From positions 1-64,000 of the forward strand of contig NZ_LMUM01000033.1 in the NCBI RefSeq assembly GCF_009765985.1: DNA of 64,000 nucleotides, in the 5' to 3' direction. This document shows positions 28,069 through 36,671 of this stretch, piece by piece. Below the pieces are notes generated by a model. It had not been told where the DNA came from. It saw only the letters and a program-made list of their open reading frames with translations, and did no database searches. The position numbers and the translations under genes were made by a program. The stretch comes from Acidobacterium sp. S8 (GTDB lineage Bacteria; Acidobacteriota; Terriglobia; Terriglobales; Acidobacteriaceae). Numbering within the stretch: the stretch's first letter is position 1; every line of letters begins with the position of its first letter.

Positions 28069-30222
28069 ATGCCGACTCCCATGAAAGAACGTCTGTTGCA
28101 CGCTGTTCGTTTCACTTCAGCACTCTGCCTGCTCGCAGCCCTGGGAGCGGCGGCCAGAAGCGAAACGGCTATTGAAGGCCGCAATGGGATTACGCTTCCC
28201 GCACCGCCGCCAACCGCAAAGAATACGGTAATCGATAATCTGCACGGCACGGAAGTTGCCGACCCGTACCGCTGGCTCGAAGATGGCGACAGCCCGCAAA
28301 CACGGGAATGGATCACCTCGCAGATAAAGTACACGGACGAGTATCTTTCGCAGGTAAAGATGCGTCCGCAGATTGTCAGCGACCTGACGAAGCTGCAGCG
28401 CGTCGACGTCTACTCGGTACCGGCGGAGTATGGCGGAAAAATCTTTTTTGAGAAAAGGCTGGCAAATGAGAATCAGTCATCCATTTACATGCGCGAAGGG
28501 CTGCAGGGTGAGGATATTCGCTTGGTGGATGCGACAAAGCTCAGCGCTGATCAGAATACTTCGGTTTCCATCAACGATATTTCTGTCGATGGCAAGCTGA
28601 TTGTCTATGGCATTCGACAGGGCGGCGCGGATGAGGAATCGGTGCACGTGCTGAACGTGGATACGAGGCAGGAACTTCCGGATACATTGCCCAGCGGCCG
28701 CTACTTTGGAGTGAACCTCAGTCCGGACAAGCAGGGCCTCTATTACGCACGATTTACGCACGAGGGTACGACGATCTACTTCCATAAATTTGGCACGCCA
28801 GCCGCCAATGACGCGATGCTTTTCGGCAAGGAATATCGTGGCGAGAAGCTCGGCGAAATGGAATTAGTTGGCGTAGGCGTTACAGATAACGGCCATTACC
28901 TCGTCATCAACATCAGCCGCGGTGTTCCAGCTACGCGCGTGGATATTCTGGTAAAAGACCTGCGCAAGCCGAACAGCGATATCGTGCCGCTGGTGTATGG
29001 GGTTGAGGCACAAACATCCGTTTTCAATATTGGCGACCGCTTCTTTCTCGGCACCGATTACAAGGCTTCGAACAAGCGCATTATGGAAGCAACGCCGGGC
29101 GAGTCGCCGGATGCATGGAAGACGGTCATCGCTGAAGGTAAGGACGTGATCGACGGATTCAGCATCGTCGGTGGCAAGCTCTTTGTGCGGCGACTGCACG
29201 ATGTGAAAACCGAGACCACCATCTATTCCCTCGATGGAAAACAGATCGGACAGGTCACGTATCCGGGTATTGGATCGGGATCGGACGTTATGGGAAGGCC
29301 GGAAAAAGACACCGGCTATTACGTCTTTCAGTCCTTCATCCTTCCGCCAACGATTTACCGCTATGACACAAAAACAGGGAAATCCGATATTTTCTTCCAG
29401 CCTAAGGTGCCGTTCGCTTCATCGCAGTACGAGATGAAGCAGGTCTTCTATACATCGAAAGACGGCACACGTGTTCCGATGTTCATCGCGGGCAAAAAGG
29501 GCTTGAAACAAGACGGCAGCGAGCGCCTGCTGATGACTGGCTACGGTGGATTTCAGCTTCCGATGCTGGCTACGTGGAATCCTGAATACGCATGGTGGAT
29601 GCAGCAAGGCGGCTTCTTTGCCGAGCCGAATTTGCGTGGCGGCGACGAATATGGCGAGCCGTGGCACAAGGCAGCCATGTTTGAGAAGAAGCAGAATGTC
29701 TTCGATGACTGGTTGGCGGCGGCCGAATATCTGATCCAGAACCGCTACACGACGCCTGAGCGCTTCGCTATTCGAGGCCGTTCAAATGGCGGTTTGCTGA
29801 TGGGCGCTTCCATAACGCAACGGCCCGACCTTTTTGGGGCAATCTGGTGCGGCTATCCGCTGCTCGATATGTTGCGCTACCAGAATTTTCTATTCGGGCG
29901 ACTCTGGACCACGGAATACGGCAGTGCGGACAATGCGAAAGACTTTCCCTATCTGCTTAAGTATTCGCCCTACCAGAATGTGAAGCTGGGCACGAAGTAT
30001 CCGGCCATCATGTTCTTTACCGGAGACAGCGATACGCGTGTGGCTCCCCTGCATGCCCGCAAGATGGCGGCGCGGGTTCAGGCTGCGAACGGCGGGAGTC
30101 GCCCGATCCTGCTGCACTACAGTCTGAAGGGCGGGCACAGCTCCGGGGTTTCTCTCACGCAACTCGTTGATGATGAAGCAGATGAGCTGGCTTTTCTATG
30201 GCACGAGACGAGCGTGAAATAG
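28069..30222 (+). CDS. Secreted prolyl oligopeptidase family serine peptidase (S9A)
   Basis: The 717-residue protein has a signal peptide (about 1-30), an N-terminal beta-propeller beginning DNLHGTEVADPYRWLED and a C-terminal alpha/beta-hydrolase domain. The catalytic triad is readable: Ser in IRGRSNGGLLMGA, Asp in FTGDSDTRVAPLHARKM and His in KGGHSSGVS. This is the S9A signature; such enzymes cleave after proline in short peptides, here probably in the periplasm. TACGAT six bases before the ATG and no SD suggest a leaderless mRNA divergent from the his leader. Confidence 0.94.
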   Translation: MPTPMKERLLHAVRFTSALCLLAALGAAARSETAIEGRNGITLPAPPPTAKNTVIDNLHGTEVADPYRWLEDGDSPQTREWITSQIKYTDEYLSQVKMRPQIVSDLTKLQRVDVYSVPAEYGGKIFFEKRLANENQSSIYMREGLQGEDIRLVDATKLSADQNTSVSINDISVDGKLIVYGIRQGGADEESVHVLNVDTRQELPDTLPSGRYFGVNLSPDKQGLYYARFTHEGTTIYFHKFGTPAANDAMLFGKEYRGEKLGEMELVGVGVTDNGHYLVINISRGVPATRVDILVKDLRKPNSDIVPLVYGVEAQTSVFNIGDRFFLGTDYKASNKRIMEATPGESPDAWKTVIAEGKDVIDGFSIVGGKLFVRRLHDVKTETTIYSLDGKQIGQVTYPGIGSGSDVMGRPEKDTGYYVFQSFILPPTIYRYDTKTGKSDIFFQPKVPFASSQYEMKQVFYTSKDGTRVPMFIAGKKGLKQDGSERLLMTGYGGFQLPMLATWNPEYAWWMQQGGFFAEPNLRGGDEYGEPWHKAAMFEKKQNVFDDWLAAAEYLIQNRYTTPERFAIRGRSNGGLLMGASITQRPDLFGAIWCGYPLLDMLRYQNFLFGRLWTTEYGSADNAKDFPYLLKYSPYQNVKLGTKYPAIMFFTGDSDTRVAPLHARKMAARVQAANGGSRPILLHYSLKGGHSSGVSLTQLVDDEADELAFLWHETSVK

Positions 30223-30332
30223 ACGGCCTGCGCCCCATTCGCATGGGCTAAATCCCCATTCAAATGGACAAAGCCTCCGACGGGCGACCTCGCCTCGCCC
30301 TTAGCGCTTGTATGTGGTTCAATAAGAAGAGT

Positions 30333-31358
30333 ATGTCTGCTGTCCGTCCACAAACCGCAAGCCGCCGCATGAAGGCTGCCAACCGCAAAGTGCGCGAGCT
30401 GGCCCTGGTGGGCCATGCGCTTGCTTCCACGCGGCATCCGGTGATGGCGCAGATTGTGCCGATGCGCCGCTGCAACCTGGCTTGTGCATATTGCAATGAG
30501 TATGACGATGTTTCGAAGCCGGTGCCGATTGATGAAATGCTGCGCCGCATCGACCATCTGGCGCGCCTGGGCACCAGCATTATTACGATTTCGGGCGGCG
30601 AGCCGCTCCTGCATCCGGAACTCGATCAGGTCATCGCCCGCATTCGCCACCATGGCAGCATGGCGGGCATGATCACGAACGGCTACCTGCTGGTTCCCGA
30701 ACGGATTCAGCGGCTTAACAAAGCCGGGCTCGATCACCTGCAGATTTCGATCGATAACGTCCAGCCGGATGAGATTTCGAAAAAGAGCCTGAAAGTTCTG
30801 GATAAAAAGCTGCAGTGGCTCTCAGAGCATGCCGAATTCCATGTGAATATCAATTCCGTAGTGGGTGGCGGTATCAAGAATCCACAGGATGCGCTTACGA
30901 TTGGGCGTCGCGCCATTGAGCTTGGGTTTACTTCGACGATCGGCATCATCCACGACGGCGATGGCCAACTGAAGCCTCTGGGCGGCGAAGAGCGCAGTGT
31001 GTGGACTGAAATGCGCAGCTGGAAGAAGAAGAATTACTCACAGTTCAATCAATTCCAGGAAGCAATTGCCAACGCGCAACCCAACGATTGGCGTTGTCGC
31101 GCCGGCTCACGCTATCTCTATATTTGCGAAAACGGCTTGGTGCATTACTGTTCGCAGCAGCGCGGCTTTCCCGGAGTGCCGCTGGCCGAATACACCAAGG
31201 CCGACCTGAAGCGCGAATTCACCACGGAAAAAACCTGCGCGCCGCACTGCACCATCAGCTGCGTGCATCAGGTGTCGCATATCGACCACTGGCGCGCTCC
31301 GCAGCATTCGAGCACAACGCCGGGAGCGGCGTCAGGACTGATCAACATCCAGATGTAA
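30333..31358 (+). CDS. Radical SAM protein with C-terminal Cys-rich region
   Basis: The radical SAM cluster motif CNLACAYC (CxxxCxxC) lies near residue 48, followed by ISGGEPLLHP (SAM-binding GGEP) and QISIDNVQPDE. The C-terminal third holds more cysteines, WRCRAGSRYLYICENG, VHYCSQQRGF and CAPHCTISCVH, consistent with an auxiliary Fe-S cluster of SPASM type. About 341 residues. The substrate is unknown; peptide modification or lipid/cofactor tailoring are typical roles. Frames open to 30264, but ATG 30333 has AAGAAGAG before it. The gap 30223-30332 has only a short palindrome (CCCATTCGCATGGG). Confidence 0.83.
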   Translation: MSAVRPQTASRRMKAANRKVRELALVGHALASTRHPVMAQIVPMRRCNLACAYCNEYDDVSKPVPIDEMLRRIDHLARLGTSIITISGGEPLLHPELDQVIARIRHHGSMAGMITNGYLLVPERIQRLNKAGLDHLQISIDNVQPDEISKKSLKVLDKKLQWLSEHAEFHVNINSVVGGGIKNPQDALTIGRRAIELGFTSTIGIIHDGDGQLKPLGGEERSVWTEMRSWKKKNYSQFNQFQEAIANAQPNDWRCRAGSRYLYICENGLVHYCSQQRGFPGVPLAEYTKADLKREFTTEKTCAPHCTISCVHQVSHIDHWRAPQHSSTTPGAASGLINIQM

Positions 31359-31739
31359 TCAGCCGGCGTGCGGTGGCTGGTTTCCGCCGGAGTCTTTCTG
31401 CTCTTCCTTCTTCTCGCGCTGTTTCTTCGTCTTCCAGAAATCCTGTTGCAGCCGGAACTGATCGTTGATCTCCCAATCGATCAGCTGCTGCTCAGATTCC
31501 TGGCGCGATAACTCTTCGACTGACGTCACCTCAATACGCTGCACCTGGTGCCAAGGATAAATGTAGCGCCCACGGAGCAGGAAGCCGGATTTCGCCCAGC
31601 TCTCCATCAAATCATTGACTTTGCTCTTCACATCTTCGGCGCTCTCAAAAGGTAAAAGTTCAAATGAGTCGCCGCTGAGCAGATGCACTGTGACGTGCGC
31701 AATCAGAATCGTATCTGGCAGTTTATTTTCTTCGGGCAA
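31359..31739 (-). CDS. Small conserved-type protein, unknown
   Basis: A 126-residue protein starting with TTG (MPEENKLPDT), preceded by GAGAGAAG. The first half looks like a beta barrel (ILIAHVTVHLLSGDSFELLPF, GRYIYPWHQVQRIEVTSVEEL), the second half a charged helix rich in Gln, Lys and Glu. It may be an Hfq/SH3-like small barrel with a tail; that is only a pattern impression. It directly abuts the stop of the convergent radical SAM gene. Confidence 0.6.
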   Translation of the reverse strand: MPEENKLPDTILIAHVTVHLLSGDSFELLPFESAEDVKSKVNDLMESWAKSGFLLRGRYIYPWHQVQRIEVTSVEELSRQESEQQLIDWEINDQFRLQQDFWKTKKQREKKEEQKDSGGNQPPHAG

Positions 31740-31821
31740 GGCTTCTCTCGCTTTCTTTTCAGAGTCACAACATTGAGATGCATCACGGCGTCTCGATCGA
31801 CCTTACAAATTTTTCTCCGTC

Positions 31822-31848
31822 TGTCACAAAGCAAAATCCTGTCTCGTC
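31822..31848 (+). promoter_or_regulatory. ECF41-type promoter TGTCACA-N16-CGTC
   Basis: TGTCACA (31822-31828), sixteen bases, then CGTC (31845-31848). This is the signature I recall for ECF41 sigma factors. It sits just upstream of the oxidoreductase gene that is translationally coupled to an ECF41 sigma gene, so the pair is probably autoregulated. The SD GGAGGAAG and the ATG at 31871 follow at sensible distances. Confidence 0.75.
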
Positions 31849-31870
31849 TTAGCGGCGGAGGAAGAAGCTT

Positions 31871-33073
31871 ATGCGTTCTTATGTAGTCATCGGCGGCGGA
31901 CTGGCGGGATTGACGGCGGCAAATGCGCTTGCTGTGGAAGGCCATCAGGTCACATTGATGGAGCAATCGAAGCATCTTGGCGGATGCGCTCAGACGCAGC
32001 AGCATTTTGGATACTCCATGAACCTGGGCCCGCATGCCCTCTATTGCGGCGGCGTGGCCTTTGAAACCTTCCGCACATGGCAGATTCCTTTCACCGGCAA
32101 TTTTCCGCCGAGCGGGCCGCTGTCGTATTTTGTGCGGGAGGAAAAGCTTTATCCGCTCGTGCGAGACATCGGTGGATTAGCGATGACAAGGCTCTTCGGC
32201 GTACGTGAAAAACTGGAAGCAGGACGATTCCTCAGTCAACTGATGGCAGAGCAAGCTGACGATCCGCACCAGACCATGCACGATTGGCTGAAGCGGCGCA
32301 TCTCGTCTCAGCACGTGTATGACTTTGCGGTTTCGGCCATACGCACCGCTACTTACGCAATCGATATGACTCGGCTGAATGCAACGGCAGCACTGCGGCA
32401 GGTCTGCCTCGCGTTGAAACATAAGGTTCTCTACCTGGATGGAGGATGGCAGACCATGGTCGAAGGCTTGCGCGCACGTGCGATTTCGCTTGGCGTTCAG
32501 ATCCGCTGCGAACAGCTGGTTCGGCACGTGGATGAAATGGATGCCGACGGCATTGTGCTGGCCGTTGGACCGGCGAGCGTCGAGAAGTTGACCGGAATTA
32601 CACTGCCGAAGAGAGACCCGCTATACATGGCAACGCTCGATCTTGGACTCGAAAAATTGCCGGAGAACGCAGCAAGAGTTGCCTTCGGATTGGACAAGCC
32701 GTTGTATTTCTCGGTGCATTCTGAATCTGCACGACTGGCTGCGGAGGGCAGTGCCATGATCCATGTAGCAAAGTATTTCGGCGACTCGAAGCCGGATGCG
32801 GCAGCGCTACGCGAAGAACTCGAGGACTTTGCCACACTCCTCATCCCTGAGTGGAGACGCTGCGCGCAGATCACCCGGTTTCTTCCTAACCTACTCGTTA
32901 CGTCTATGGCGCCAACTTCTGAAGGACGCCCGGACGTTGATTTCCCGGATCTCGAAAATGTCGTCATCGCAGGAGACTGGGTTGGGCCAGAGGGGATGCT
33001 GGCTGATGCCGCTGTCGCCAGCGCACTGCGGGCCGCACAGGTGATACAAAAACGAGGGGTGCTGGTGGCATGA
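31871..33073 (+). CDS. FAD-dependent oxidoreductase (phytoene desaturase/protoporphyrinogen oxidase-like)
   Basis: The 400-residue protein has the FAD dinucleotide motif VVIGGGLAGLTAANAL at the N-terminus, EQSKHLGGCAQT (GG doublet) and the C-terminal FAD motif VVIAGDWVGPEGMLADAA. It belongs to the amino-oxidase/phytoene-desaturase fold; substrate unknown. A strong SD GGAGGAAG precedes the ATG. Its last four bases overlap the ECF41 sigma gene (ATGA), and oxidoreductases are one of the gene classes known beside ECF41 factors. A TGTCACA-N16-CGTC promoter lies upstream. Confidence 0.87.
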   Translation: MRSYVVIGGGLAGLTAANALAVEGHQVTLMEQSKHLGGCAQTQQHFGYSMNLGPHALYCGGVAFETFRTWQIPFTGNFPPSGPLSYFVREEKLYPLVRDIGGLAMTRLFGVREKLEAGRFLSQLMAEQADDPHQTMHDWLKRRISSQHVYDFAVSAIRTATYAIDMTRLNATAALRQVCLALKHKVLYLDGGWQTMVEGLRARAISLGVQIRCEQLVRHVDEMDADGIVLAVGPASVEKLTGITLPKRDPLYMATLDLGLEKLPENAARVAFGLDKPLYFSVHSESARLAAEGSAMIHVAKYFGDSKPDAAALREELEDFATLLIPEWRRCAQITRFLPNLLVTSMAPTSEGRPDVDFPDLENVVIAGDWVGPEGMLADAAVASALRAAQVIQKRGVLVA

Positions 33074-33948
33074 GTCAAAACCGAGAGACAGCGTTTCTCG
33101 AGTTCCGCCCGTTGCTCTTTTCGCTTGCCTATCGCATGCTTGGCACGCGTGCCGATGCGGAAGACGCTGTGCAGGAGGCCTATCTGCGCTGGCAACAGGC
33201 GGCAGACGATGAGATACGCTCACCCAGGGCGTATCTCACAACCATCGTCGCGCGACTTTCTCTCGACGCGCTCAAAGCCGCGCATCGGAAGCGCGAAGTT
33301 TATGTCGGGCCATGGTTGCCCGAGCCTATCGTTGAGCCTCTGGCAGACAACTTTGCCCACTCCTATGAAATGGCGCAGTCGCTCTCCATTGCATTTCTTC
33401 ACTTGCTTGAATCGCTCACGCCCTCTGAGCGTGCAGCTTTTCTGCTACGCGAAATATTCGAGACGCCCTATCCGGAGATCAGCGCTGTGCTTGAAATGAG
33501 CGAAACAAACTGCCGCCAGCTTGTCACCCGCGCACGCAAAAGCATCCGCGATCGCCGCAGGCGTTTTGTTGTCGATCGCGATCGCCATCGGCAGATGCTC
33601 GAAGGTTTTCTCGCGGCCTGCGCCTCGGGCGATCCGTCGAAACTGGTGGCTACCCTCGAGCAGGATGCCGTCCTCTACTCAGACGGCGGCGGCAAAGTAC
33701 GCGCGGCGCTTAATCCGATCTATGGAGCCGACCGCATCGGCCGCTTCTTCGCGGGAATCCTCCGGAAACATCCCACAGACCAGCGCTTTCTGCGCATAAC
33801 AGAGGTCAATGGAGAGTTGGGCGCCTTGATCTACACCAACGGCCAGCTCTCCCACATCCTCACACTCCAGGCTGGCGAACAAGAGAAGATCCAAAATATC
33901 TTCCTGGTGGCCAATCCGGAAAAGCTGCCCGCATCCCTGCCTGTCTAA
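33070..33948 (+). CDS. ECF41 (SigJ-type) RNA polymerase sigma factor with SnoaL-like C-terminal domain
   Basis: The 292-residue protein has sigma region 2 (LAYRMLGTRADAEDAVQEAYL), region 4 (LTPSERAAFLLREIFETPYPEI) and a C-terminal NTF2/SnoaL-like domain from about 180. Both ECF41 hallmarks are present: WLPEP in the region 2-4 linker and DGGGK in the SnoaL domain. In this group the fused domain replaces a separate anti-sigma factor and controls activity. No anti-sigma gene is adjacent. The four-base overlap with the oxidoreductase and the upstream ECF41 promoter suggest the sigma controls its own operon. Confidence 0.93.
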   Translation: MSQNRETAFLEFRPLLFSLAYRMLGTRADAEDAVQEAYLRWQQAADDEIRSPRAYLTTIVARLSLDALKAAHRKREVYVGPWLPEPIVEPLADNFAHSYEMAQSLSIAFLHLLESLTPSERAAFLLREIFETPYPEISAVLEMSETNCRQLVTRARKSIRDRRRRFVVDRDRHRQMLEGFLAACASGDPSKLVATLEQDAVLYSDGGGKVRAALNPIYGADRIGRFFAGILRKHPTDQRFLRITEVNGELGALIYTNGQLSHILTLQAGEQEKIQNIFLVANPEKLPASLPV

Positions 33949-33998
33949 AGAATTTCGATCCGGCCGCACGCGTATCATAGTGGCAGACACGAATACGA

Positions 33999-35300
33999 AT
34001 GCCAGACCGATCTTTCAGCTCAGGCGCAGCAGCATTTCTTTCTCGAGATTTTCGCCGCTATCAACTGGCGCGTACGCTCGTGATTATCGGAGCCGAGGCG
34101 CAGGCACTGGCAGTGGCGTGGCTGGTTTATCAGATCACTCACAGCGCGCTGTATCTCGGCTATACGGGACTTCTTCTCTTTCTACCCGGATTTTTCTTCA
34201 TGCTCCCCGCCGGGCATGTGGCCGACCGCTTCGACCGGCGGCTGGTGATTCTGGTCTGCTACACATTGCAGGTCTTCTGCACCACCGCGCTGGTTCTTTT
34301 TGCGTGGCATGGACTGCGCACCGTCTGGCCAATCTATTCGATACTTTTTGTGGTGGGATGTGGGCGAGCATTCAGTGGACCTGCCAGCTCGGCGCTAATT
34401 CCGCACCTCGTACCGAAAGAACATTTTGTAAATGCGGTGACGTGGGGAGCGACGGCATTCCAGATCGCCAACGTTGCCGGCCCTTCGCTGGGAGGCATAC
34501 TTTATACGCTGCCCTTGCGCGGGCGTCTGGCTGGAGCCGGCATCGTTTTTCTCTTCGCGCTTGTCACCCTGTTTATCTTTCTTTTTCTTGTCCTCTCATT
34601 GAAAGTCAGGCCCGGGCGCATGGAGCACCGTGCTGCCTCGGCAGATGTAATTCTGGCTGGTCTTCGCTACGTCTGGAATACGCAGATTCTACTCGGCTCT
34701 ATCTCGCTGGACCTCTTCGCGGTCCTGCTGGGTGGTGCGGTGGCGCTGATGCCGATCTTTGCTCAGGATGTACTCCACACCGGACCACGTGGGCTGGGCC
34801 TGCTGCGCGCCGCACCTGCGATCGGTGCGCTGATCGTCTCGATGTGGTTGACCTGGCGGCCCATTCAGCGCCGTGCAGGAGCGCAGATGTTTGTTTGCGT
34901 GGGAATTTTCAGCGTGGCTACCATCTTGTTTGGACTTTCAAGAAATGTGCTGCTCTCGATGTTTGCGCTCCTGCTGGTGGGCGCATCGGATATGGTCAGC
35001 GTGGTGATCCGGTCGGCCATTCTGCAGTTGGCCACACCGCAGGAGATGCGAGGCCGTGTCAGCGCCGTGTATCAGCTCTTTGTGGGAGCGTCGAACGAAC
35101 TGGGAGAATTTGAAAGCGGCGTCACTGCCTCCTGGTGGGGAGCGGTGCGGGCTGTGGTCATTGGCGGAATCGGCTCACTTATCGTCACAGGGGCGTGGAG
35201 CCTGATGTTCCCAAAATTGCGGCGCGCTGACCAGCTTACGCCAGAAGCGCTTCTGGAATTGGATCGCGCGCAATCTGCACAGCAAGTGCGCCAGTTGTAA
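33999..35300 (+). CDS. MFS exporter (EntS/MFS_3-like)
   Basis: This 433-residue carrier has about twelve membrane segments. The N-terminal motif FRRYQLARTLVIIGAEAQALA, the loop GHVADRFDRRLVILVCY and the C-terminal QLATPQEMRGRVSAVYQLF are typical of the MFS_3 branch that includes the enterobactin exporter EntS. Substrate is unknown. It begins 50 bp after the sigma gene on the same strand and might be part of its regulon, but TATCAT at 33972-33977 could be a separate -10. An overlapping long frame in another phase (33980-35113) is a shadow. Confidence 0.87.
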   Translation: MPDRSFSSGAAAFLSRDFRRYQLARTLVIIGAEAQALAVAWLVYQITHSALYLGYTGLLLFLPGFFFMLPAGHVADRFDRRLVILVCYTLQVFCTTALVLFAWHGLRTVWPIYSILFVVGCGRAFSGPASSALIPHLVPKEHFVNAVTWGATAFQIANVAGPSLGGILYTLPLRGRLAGAGIVFLFALVTLFIFLFLVLSLKVRPGRMEHRAASADVILAGLRYVWNTQILLGSISLDLFAVLLGGAVALMPIFAQDVLHTGPRGLGLLRAAPAIGALIVSMWLTWRPIQRRAGAQMFVCVGIFSVATILFGLSRNVLLSMFALLLVGASDMVSVVIRSAILQLATPQEMRGRVSAVYQLFVGASNELGEFESGVTASWWGAVRAVVIGGIGSLIVTGAWSLMFPKLRRADQLTPEALLELDRAQSAQQVRQL

Positions 35301-35355
35301 CGCCGCAGACGTTATTGCATCCAAGCAAAGAGTTCAGAGCAAGGGACCGAATCAT

Positions 35356-36078
35356 ATGAAACTATGGCAAAAAATCAGTGTGGCTACGCTCCTTGTCGCT
35401 GCCATTTTTGGCATCCGCGTTTATTTTGTGTGGAAAGAGCGCCATGAACCTGTTGTGGTAAAAAATCAGCGGCAGGATCGTCCGCTGACCGACGATGATG
35501 TAGTGCAGCCGCGCAAGCTTTATATCGATGATTTGAAATCGGCAAAGACATTAATCGGCAAGACGATCTGGATTCAGGCCGGCTATGAGCTGGACTATTA
35601 CCCCTACTCGAGCCATAGCGTCGTCTTTGCCCATAAGGCAGGTGTGTTGCCGAGCATTCAGGCAATGGACATCAAAGACGTCGTTCTTGCGAAAGCGCCT
35701 GCGGGCCTTGTCAGCCGCGTGCCGCATGGAGACAAACAGGTTTACGCCGTGTTCACCATGCCGGGCGATGCGAAGCAGTATGCGACCGCCATCGGTTATG
35801 AGCAGGGTTCCGACTCGACATATTATTGTGACGACGTTTTCTACTACGATGATCCGCATCAGTTGTACAAGCATTGGCCCGCCGATGTGTGGCAGGCAGT
35901 CGATCAACATCAACCTAAGGCTGGCATGAACGAACTACAGACCGCCATGGCGCTGGGCGTGATGCAACAATCGGATTCGTCAAGCTATGGCGACCGCAGT
36001 GTGACCTACGATGCAGGCGGAAAGAAATGGTCGGTCAGCTTCCAGCACAACAAGGCTACGACGGTGCAGGCTGAATAA
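35356..36078 (+). CDS. Membrane-anchored extracytoplasmic protein, unknown
   Basis: A 240-residue protein with one N-terminal membrane anchor (ISVATLLVAAIFGIRVYFVW) and a soluble part of about 215 residues outside the membrane. The SD AGGGA precedes the ATG. It has a beta-rich centre (KTIWIQAGYELDYYPYSSHS, VYAVFTMPGD) and a Tyr/Asp-rich segment YYCDDVFYYDDPHQLY. No family is recognised. It follows the MFS exporter by 55 bp on the same strand. Confidence 0.65.
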   Translation: MKLWQKISVATLLVAAIFGIRVYFVWKERHEPVVVKNQRQDRPLTDDDVVQPRKLYIDDLKSAKTLIGKTIWIQAGYELDYYPYSSHSVVFAHKAGVLPSIQAMDIKDVVLAKAPAGLVSRVPHGDKQVYAVFTMPGDAKQYATAIGYEQGSDSTYYCDDVFYYDDPHQLYKHWPADVWQAVDQHQPKAGMNELQTAMALGVMQQSDSSSYGDRSVTYDAGGKKWSVSFQHNKATTVQAE

Positions 36079-36104
36079 AATTTTTAGACGCAAAAGAACG
36101 ACTT

Positions 36105-36668
36105 GTGAATCGAAAAACCATGGCTCTCGAATTTACAACCTCTTACGTAAAAGACACTTTGGCACTCTTTCGCCAGTTCAAACGTCTGGCGGAGGCGGCG
36201 TTGACACAAGCAAGCGAGGAGCAGTTGCTGGCGGCGATCGATCCTGAAAGCAATTCACTTGCGGTCATTGTGAAGCACATGGCCGGTAATATGCGTTCGC
36301 GCTGGACGGATTTTCTCACCAGCGATGGCGAAAAGCCGGACCGCAATCGTGACAGTGAATTCGAAGAGCCACCGGCAACACGCGAGGAGATCATGCGCCT
36401 TTGGGAAGACGGCTGGTCCCGGCTTTTTTCCGCACTGGAGTCGCTTACGGACGAAGATCTGCCGCGCACTATTACCATTCGAGGCGAAGCGCACTCGGTA
36501 ATGCAGGCGATCAATCGGCAGGTGGCACATTATGCCTACCACTGCGGACAGATTGTTTTTCTCGCGAAGCACTTCAAGGGCAGCGACTGGAAGTGCCTGA
36601 GCGTGCCGCGCCGCCAATCGGAAGTCTTCAACCAGCGGGTTCGCGCAGGCGAGGCGAGCCAGCGATAA
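36105..36668 (+). CDS. DUF1572/DinB-like four-helix protein
   Basis: The 187-residue protein fits DUF1572, a branch of the DinB/YfiT metal-binding bundle superfamily. Metal-ligand-type His residues occur in VIVKHMAGNMRSRW, and in the helix ending INRQVAHYAYHCGQIVFLAK. The start could be GTG 36105 or ATG 36120, neither with a good SD. Relatives act as thiol-dependent transferases or are uncharacterised. It is convergent with the ribbon-helix-helix gene, three bases away. Confidence 0.8.
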   Translation: MNRKTMALEFTTSYVKDTLALFRQFKRLAEAALTQASEEQLLAAIDPESNSLAVIVKHMAGNMRSRWTDFLTSDGEKPDRNRDSEFEEPPATREEIMRLWEDGWSRLFSALESLTDEDLPRTITIRGEAHSVMQAINRQVAHYAYHCGQIVFLAKHFKGSDWKCLSVPRRQSEVFNQRVRAGEASQR

Positions 36669-36671
36669 CGC

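Noticed and set aside
33980..35113. 377-codon frame in another phase of the MFS exporter
   Set aside because: Composition rich in Cys, Ser and Arg, with no domain; the overlapping 433-residue frame is a clear MFS protein.
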